Below, one piece after another: positions 4,599-8,517 of a stretch of 8,517 nt of DNA (position 1 is the first letter of the stretch; every line of letters begins with the position of its first letter). The DNA comes from JAMCUI01 sp964520615 (lineage in GTDB: Bacteria > Patescibacteriota > Microgenomatia > 2-02-FULL-39-11), in contig CAZFNL010000091.1 in the NCBI GenBank assembly GCA_964520615.1, positions 1 through 8,517 on the forward strand, given 5' to 3'. Under the pieces are notes generated by a model that saw nothing but the letters and a program-made list of their open reading frames with translations, was not told the origin of the DNA and ran no database searches. Made by a program: the position numbers and the translations under genes.

Positions 4599-6545
4599 AT
4601 GAAGTATTTTCGTTTTTTAATATTTTTGTTTCCTCTTGTTTTTTTGTTACTATTTCTTTCATTTAAAGACCCATTTTATTTAATATTTACCGGATTTACA
4701 TTTTTATTTTCATTCTTTATTGCAAAACCCAAGTTTTTATCTGATAAAGTCCTTTCTGGTTTAACAAATAAAAAACAAGCTAGAAAAGATCACCATGATA
4801 AAAAATCTAAATCTGAAGAAATAATTGGAACTTCTAATTGGAAATATGGATCGTTAATATTTATCTTTATCTCTATTCTTTTTTTTACTATCCTTTTTAC
4901 TTTTACCGCTGTCTATACAGCGCAAACGGTCCCTACGGTAAAAAACTTTATCTATGAATATTATCTAACCCAATTATTGAATCTTAAGCATATTTGGATA
5001 TACATCGTTCTCCTTTTATTTTTCGCAACTTGGTTAATTCCGAACATCAATCTTCATGGAAAAAATAAAATTACTTTTCGACTTAGCCTTTTTCCTTTTG
5101 TAAAACACTTACTGCAAGGCTGTTTAGGTTTGCTGATATCATTTATTATCTCTTTCCTTATTGTCTATCTTTACGGAATTTTACAGCTGAATTTTGCTGT
5201 TCTTGAATTGAAATTCTACCCTGATTCAGTCGGTGTGATCTATGGAAAAAATGCTATCAGTAGTAAGCTTAAAACGATGAAAATACCACTCCAAGTCATT
5301 GGTTCTGGGAACAATTCATCAAATATAATTCTTTCCATAATTATTAATGGATATTCCGCTAAAAACAGTTATTATCAAGAACGGATTATTAACAAAATAC
5401 CTTATTCTTTAATTATTCCTTTCGATTTATCAAATCAATCAGTTGTATTGGTCCATAATACCCTTATTATCAACTCTATTGATAAAGACGAAATCCAAAG
5501 TTTAAGTCCTACAATAGCCCATCTTCTTCTTGTAAATTATTTTAAAAATCGTGATTTAAAAGATGACCCTACAATTTCTATTCTTAATAGGCAAGAATAT
5601 TTAGCATTTCGTCAGGATGAAATTAATCAGCAAATATCAAAAATTCAAACCGCTATTCAAAAAGTAGAAGACTACATCAATTCATTATATGGAGGTATTA
5701 ATAACGCAAAGCAAAAGATTGCATATAATCAAAACGGTATTCAATCAGCAGCATCAAACAGAGATTATTATTATAATAATTGCATTTCTGCAGGATACAC
5801 AGATTTTTTTACAGGTAGTTTTTACCATTATTATTCTCAAGCCTATTGCGATTCAAATAAGTCTCAGTGGGATCAAGATATCGCCCAATTTCAACAAAAT
5901 ATTAACGACTGGAACAATACTCTTCAATATGATGAGAATGAATTATCAAATGCTCAAACAGCCGAACAAAACTTAAAAGATTATGCTCAATTAATAGAAA
6001 ACCAAAAAAACTCTACCCCTGATGAACTCGGCAAATTCGACGGTCCGAAAACCGTCAGAGTAGTCTTAGATTCGACAAGTGCCAAAGGAATTAGTGAGTT
6101 TTTAGAGACACTTGCTCATGAAAATCTACATTACCAAAGCTACGTTTCAAATGATAGAAATTTACAATTTACTGATGGAACATATGATAGTTTCTGGGAA
6201 GAAGGATTAACCGAATATTTCGCTCGTAAAGTAATAACTGTAAATCTAGGAGTGAACGTCAATCAAGGATATCCATTAATTGTTAAAATTGTTGCTGAGA
6301 TTGCAAAGAAGATACCGGAGACAGAGCTTCAAAAAATTTACTTCACTAAAGATGAAAACACGCTTGAAGAAGATCTAAATGCAACCTATGGTAAAGATTT
6401 TTATAAAAATACCGAACCTTACTTCGAATACATTTCTCATTTACCGGTTGATAAACAACTGAAGTATGCAAATAATATTATGACTGTTATAGGTGGTAAA
6501 CAACTAAGCTCAAATGATTTATATAGTACCGACCTACAACCATAA
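4599..6545 (+). CDS. Multi-TM protein with extracytoplasmic coiled coil and gluzincin-type HExxH metallopeptidase domain, 648 aa
   Basis: The N-terminal third is membrane-bound, with hydrophobic segments at about 4-20, 25-42, 84-107, 131-148 and 171-194 and a basic cytoplasmic-type loop (KKQARKDHHDKKSK) at 58-71. A beta-like region follows (about 200-300), then a long Gln/Asn-rich predicted coiled coil (about 335-470) containing a cysteine pair (C395, C417). The last part carries LAHENLHYQSY (505-515): an HExxH zinc site (H507, E508, H511), followed 24 residues later by FWEEGLTEYFA (532-542). Its Glu535 matches the third ligand of gluzincins, as in the WxxEGxAxY pattern of M1-like peptidases. 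It is therefore probably a zinc protease. With five visible TM segments the topology of the catalytic part is not certain, but the coiled coil and cysteines suggest outside. The substrate is unknown. It is translationally coupled to the gene before it (one-base gap). Confidence 0.75.
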   Translation: MKYFRFLIFLFPLVFLLLFLSFKDPFYLIFTGFTFLFSFFIAKPKFLSDKVLSGLTNKKQARKDHHDKKSKSEEIIGTSNWKYGSLIFIFISILFFTILFTFTAVYTAQTVPTVKNFIYEYYLTQLLNLKHIWIYIVLLLFFATWLIPNINLHGKNKITFRLSLFPFVKHLLQGCLGLLISFIISFLIVYLYGILQLNFAVLELKFYPDSVGVIYGKNAISSKLKTMKIPLQVIGSGNNSSNIILSIIINGYSAKNSYYQERIINKIPYSLIIPFDLSNQSVVLVHNTLIINSIDKDEIQSLSPTIAHLLLVNYFKNRDLKDDPTISILNRQEYLAFRQDEINQQISKIQTAIQKVEDYINSLYGGINNAKQKIAYNQNGIQSAASNRDYYYNNCISAGYTDFFTGSFYHYYSQAYCDSNKSQWDQDIAQFQQNINDWNNTLQYDENELSNAQTAEQNLKDYAQLIENQKNSTPDELGKFDGPKTVRVVLDSTSAKGISEFLETLAHENLHYQSYVSNDRNLQFTDGTYDSFWEEGLTEYFARKVITVNLGVNVNQGYPLIVKIVAEIAKKIPETELQKIYFTKDENTLEEDLNATYGKDFYKNTEPYFEYISHLPVDKQLKYANNIMTVIGGKQLSSNDLYSTDLQP

Positions 6546-6573
6546 TAAATTCTTTGCGTTACTTAATTGAAGC

Positions 6574-6640
6574 TATAAAAAGTTCTAACATCCTCCACGA
6601 GTCTGGACTTATAGACTTTAGAGCAACAGGACAATCTAAA
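6574..6640 (+). repeat. Intergenic direct repeat, copy B
   Basis: Bases 6574-6622 match 8080-8128 in 47 of 49 positions. The core TCCTCCACGAGTCTGGAC (6591-6608) resembles the 3' end of tRNA-Tyr (TCCTCCCCTCTGGAC). The tail ACAATCTAAA (6631-6640) is identical to the second hairpin arm of copy A and can pair with TTTAGA at 6617-6622 (six base pairs). It begins 28 bases after the preceding stop codon. Confidence 0.85.
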
Positions 6641-6752
6641 ATATAGCAATACCTCTGCGCACTGAAGTCGTTTAGTTAAGTCTAACCCTTTAATTATTCT
6701 TTACTCTTTTATATTTTACTATTATGATTTTAGCTCTACAATAGGCTCTTTA

Positions 6753-6761
6753 TGTTATAAT
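6753..6761 (+). promoter_or_regulatory. Extended -10 promoter of the ATP-grasp-like gene
   Basis: TGTTATAAT has a perfect consensus TATAAT (6756-6761) with an upstream TG. It ends nine bases before the ATG at 6771, so the message should be leaderless or nearly so. Identical nine bases precede the gene at 8212. Confidence 0.65.
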
Positions 6762-6770
6762 TACCTACTA

Positions 6771-8072
6771 ATGGAAATCGCCGTTCACAGACAAAAACAA
6801 CCTACACAACCATCAAGAATATTATATATCCCTCCAAATGAAATTTATTATTCAGGATGGGATGTGTTAATGCCAGACGGTGAAATCGTAACTAAAACAG
6901 GGATGGGATCGAGCTATGACGATTTATTTCAAAGACACGGTTATACGGTTAAAAGACTAAGTTTTGGAGATAAATTTGATGCAAAAAATCCGTTAGCTAT
7001 TGGCATGCATGCAGGGAAAGATTCAGATGATGAAGTCGCAGTAAATCAATATGTTTCAAGAAAAGCTGGAATTCCTATGCCTAAGCGATACGCGCTATTA
7101 GAAGCTATGAAAGGCGTAGATCCTGTTGTTGCTAAATTTATTGGTGCTCATAGTGGTAATAACAAGTATTTACTTGAAACGCAGGAACAAAAAGTGAAGT
7201 TTTTAATTCCTTTAATAGATAATGATAATGTGTTAGGAAATATCAGAATCTCTCCTAATGGCGATCCAAATTACTCTGATGGATTTAGAAATGAAATCGC
7301 AGATAAGGTAGAACGTACATTACCTTTAGTATTTGATGTTATGAACAAAGCTGAGGAAATGGTCACAGTTGATAAGAGTCATCGGATATATTTAGCATTA
7401 GAGCAGTATGTTAAACAAATTGAGAAACATGTATTGTTTCAAGAGTTGGTAGATACGCCAAGCCAACATTATCCTACGTTTCGGATAATTTCTGACGTTT
7501 TTGGTCATATTCATTATGTTGCCCTGCTTTTTTCAAAACATAGGAAAGGTGATGGAATATTGAAATTCTCTCCTCCGCAACAAGATTTATCAATAGTAGA
7601 TTTACAGAAAATTGTTTCTGATTCAAATTCTTTACTTGATTATCTATATACCCATCCACTTAGCCCTTTTTTCTTGGCATCTAAATCGGTTAAATCATAT
7701 ACAGATGGTATCAGTGAAGAGCTTATTCTTGAAGGACAAGCAATTGAGGATCTTGAGACACAACAGGTTCTTCAAGATCTTGGTATAAATCCTGATGCAG
7801 CATTACCGCCACTTGAGGTACTCAAGCTTGGAAAACGACTAGGAAGAGCTTTCCGACCTTACAATATTTATGGGGGCTTTGACCTTATACCTCGGGTAGA
7901 TAAAGAATATAATTTGTTGGAGGCTCATGATCAGCCTGACTTAGCGCCTTCTGGTTTTGATCTTCCAGATGATGCGGATGATGATAAAGTAACAGAAAAA
8001 TTGATTGACAACGCTTTAGTCGCTTCTAAAAATCCACAGAGCTCTTTCTCCTATTTCGGTATGAAATATTAA
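6771..8072 (+). CDS. ATP-grasp-like protein, 433 aa
   Basis: The general plan fits an ATP-grasp ligase or kinase-like fold, although the motifs are divergent. VDPVVAKFIGAHSGNNKYLL at 116-135 resembles the strand with the ATP-binding Lys (K122) and glycine-rich loop. TFRIISDVFGHIHYVALLF at 236-254 resembles the central strand of the domain, where an Arg contacts phosphate (R238). FDLIPRVDKEYNLLEAHDQP at 370-389 resembles the closing motif FDxxxxxxGxxYxLEvNxxP; Glu384 is kept, but the usual Asn is His386, which could weaken Mg2+ binding. There is no signal peptide or TM segment, so it is cytosolic. The C-terminal 35 residues are acidic (PDDADDDK) and probably disordered. It stands alone between repeat copies B and C with its own promoter, as a one-gene cassette. 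The substrate is unknown. The start is fixed by the -10 box nine bases upstream. Confidence 0.6.
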   Translation: MEIAVHRQKQPTQPSRILYIPPNEIYYSGWDVLMPDGEIVTKTGMGSSYDDLFQRHGYTVKRLSFGDKFDAKNPLAIGMHAGKDSDDEVAVNQYVSRKAGIPMPKRYALLEAMKGVDPVVAKFIGAHSGNNKYLLETQEQKVKFLIPLIDNDNVLGNIRISPNGDPNYSDGFRNEIADKVERTLPLVFDVMNKAEEMVTVDKSHRIYLALEQYVKQIEKHVLFQELVDTPSQHYPTFRIISDVFGHIHYVALLFSKHRKGDGILKFSPPQQDLSIVDLQKIVSDSNSLLDYLYTHPLSPFFLASKSVKSYTDGISEELILEGQAIEDLETQQVLQDLGINPDAALPPLEVLKLGKRLGRAFRPYNIYGGFDLIPRVDKEYNLLEAHDQPDLAPSGFDLPDDADDDKVTEKLIDNALVASKNPQSSFSYFGMKY

Positions 8073-8079
8073 CCTTGAG

Positions 8080-8176
8080 TATAAAAAGTTCTAACATCCT
8101 CCACGAGTCTGGACATATAGATTTTAGATCGTCATAGCAATCTATAGTAACACAAAAACTACAACAATTAAGCTTT
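8080..8176 (+). repeat. Intergenic direct repeat, copy C
   Basis: The left part (8080-8128) matches copy B in 47/49 positions. The part 8108-8176 aligns without gaps to copy A in about 55/69 positions (34/37 in the core). C therefore links A and B as one family. The hairpin of copy A is degraded here by a C-A mismatch and a G-T pair. It begins eight bases after the stop codon of the ATP-grasp-like gene. Confidence 0.85.
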
Positions 8177-8196
8177 AATTTTAAGTATAAAACATC

Positions 8197-8205
8197 TGTT
8201 ATAAT
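8197..8205 (+). promoter_or_regulatory. Extended -10 promoter of the MFS remnant
   Basis: TGTTATAAT ends six bases before the ATG at 8212. It is identical to the box at 6753-6761. A working promoter in front of a truncated gene suggests the truncation is recent. Confidence 0.6.
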
Positions 8206-8211
8206 TTTTGT

Positions 8212-8373
8212 ATGTTCAAAAAATGGGATAATGTTACGAAAGTATCCCTAATCTATTTTTTCTCAAGCCTCTATTTTTATCTACCAGTCCTTACCATTTA
8301 CTATCAACAAAAAGGAATGACGTACACCGCAGCAAGCTGCGAGGAATTCAACCGAATCCAATTTAAAGATTAA
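8212..8373 (+). pseudogene. Truncated N-terminus of an MFS transporter, 53 codons
   Basis: The ATG at 8212 opens MFKKWDNVTKVS, then LIYFFSSLYFYLPVLTIYY, then QQKGMTYT: the cytoplasmic start, first membrane helix and first loop of a major facilitator transporter, ending in the usual Y-x-x-x-G loop sequence. Normally about 350 further residues with a second helix would follow. Instead, after about 8328 the frame changes to an unrelated tail (AASCEEFNRIQFKD) ending at TAA 8371-8373. The break coincides with the short palindrome GCAGCAAGCTGC (8329-8340) and with the end of a MerR fragment on the other strand. A single helix cannot transport, so the gene is broken. The family call rests on pattern recognition. 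A good promoter remains in front. Confidence 0.65.
8329..8340. repeat. Short palindrome at the MFS break point
   Basis: GCAGC-AA-GCTGC forms a five-base-pair stem exactly where the transporter homology stops. It and the following bases may be the end of an inserted sequence; G+C content rises from here to the window end. Confidence 0.45.
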
Positions 8374-8502
8374 CATCATCTTCGCTGTAAACTCGCTTTT
8401 TGCTGCTTGGATCTCGTTTGATCGGATGAATAAGGCCAATTGTCTCGTAGTAACGTAGAGTACTTTCGGGAAATCCACTCAGTAGTAAATAGCGTCATTC
8501 AT
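8363..8502 (-). pseudogene. MerR-family regulator fragment, frameshifted and truncated
   Basis: On the minus strand one frame reads SGFPESTLRYYETIGLIHP, then IKRDPSSKKRVYSEDDVNL, and stops at 8365-8363. STLRYYETIGL is the hallmark second helix of the MerR winged HTH, and the RVYSEDDV stretch is its wing. The rest of the DNA-binding domain and the effector domain are missing. The upstream ATG (8502-8500, MNDAIYY) is in another frame and hits TGA at 8481-8479. A shift of one base would join it to the HTH frame, so the gene has a frameshift as well as a lost C-terminus. Bases here are about 45% G+C, unlike the island. The fragment converges with the MFS remnant; whether it regulated a neighbour cannot be told. 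Confidence 0.65.
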
Positions 8503-8517
8503 TTTTCTTATCGCGAG

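Noticed and set aside
5689..5976. 95-residue plus-strand frame within the protease gene
   Set aside because: An out-of-frame reading of the Gln/Asn-rich coiled-coil region; low complexity, no start signals.
8281..8478. 65-residue minus-strand frame at the right end
   Set aside because: It starts at a GTG and lies in a different frame from the clear MerR HTH sequence on the same strand; the MerR frame is the one with homology.

Overview
The window looks like an accessory island at a tRNA-Tyr gene in a bacterium of the Candidate Phyla Radiation (Patescibacteria, perhaps Microgenomates-like). This assignment is inferred from several traits. Most of the DNA is very AT-rich. No gene has a usable Shine-Dalgarno sequence. 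Many start codons sit only 5-9 bases after a -10 box. A GIY-YIG gene is wedged against a tRNA, and large membrane or extracytoplasmic proteins of unrecognised family are present. TGA is used as a stop, so the code appears standard.

Layout. Positions 1-333 (minus) hold a partial small membrane protein with a CPAC motif, in DNA of about 45-57% G+C in hand-counted lines. Positions 400-544 hold a broken EamA/DMT-type transporter. tRNA-Tyr lies at 606-691. It is followed by a GIY-YIG cassette bracketed by a 22-base inverted repeat (19/22) and closed by a second copy of the tRNA 3' end (1051-1068). To the right the DNA becomes AT-rich: an inositol-monophosphatase-family protein with Asp-to-Glu changes (1191-2135); a non-coding stretch with a 161-base nested palindrome and debris of an IS3-type element (2278-2754); a minus-strand hypothetical gene whose 3' end has been replaced by the IS terminus; a two-gene operon of an anchored extracytoplasmic protein and a multi-TM protein with a gluzincin HExxH site (3410-6545); and an ATP-grasp-like protein (6771-8072). 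The right edge (about 8330-8517) returns to about 45% G+C and holds two converging, truncated genes, an MFS transporter N-terminus (+) and a MerR regulator fragment (-).

The most unusual structure is a family of direct repeats (copy A 1062-1130, copy B 6574-6640, copy C 8080-8176). Each lies just downstream of a gene's stop codon, and all have the same orientation as the plus-strand genes. Copy A is fused to the duplicated tRNA 3' end, and copies B and C carry a degenerate version of it. B and C bracket exactly one gene with its own promoter. I infer a tRNA-anchored cassette array, with the repeats as recombination or insertion sites. No integrase is encoded here; the only intact nuclease candidate is the GIY-YIG protein.

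Transcription signals are unusually uniform. Extended -10 boxes (TGATACAAT, TGATAAAAT, TGTTATAAT) precede the tRNA and most genes, and several mRNAs are probably leaderless. The IS remnant, split transporter genes and MerR fragment show that both borders of the island have been repeatedly broken.
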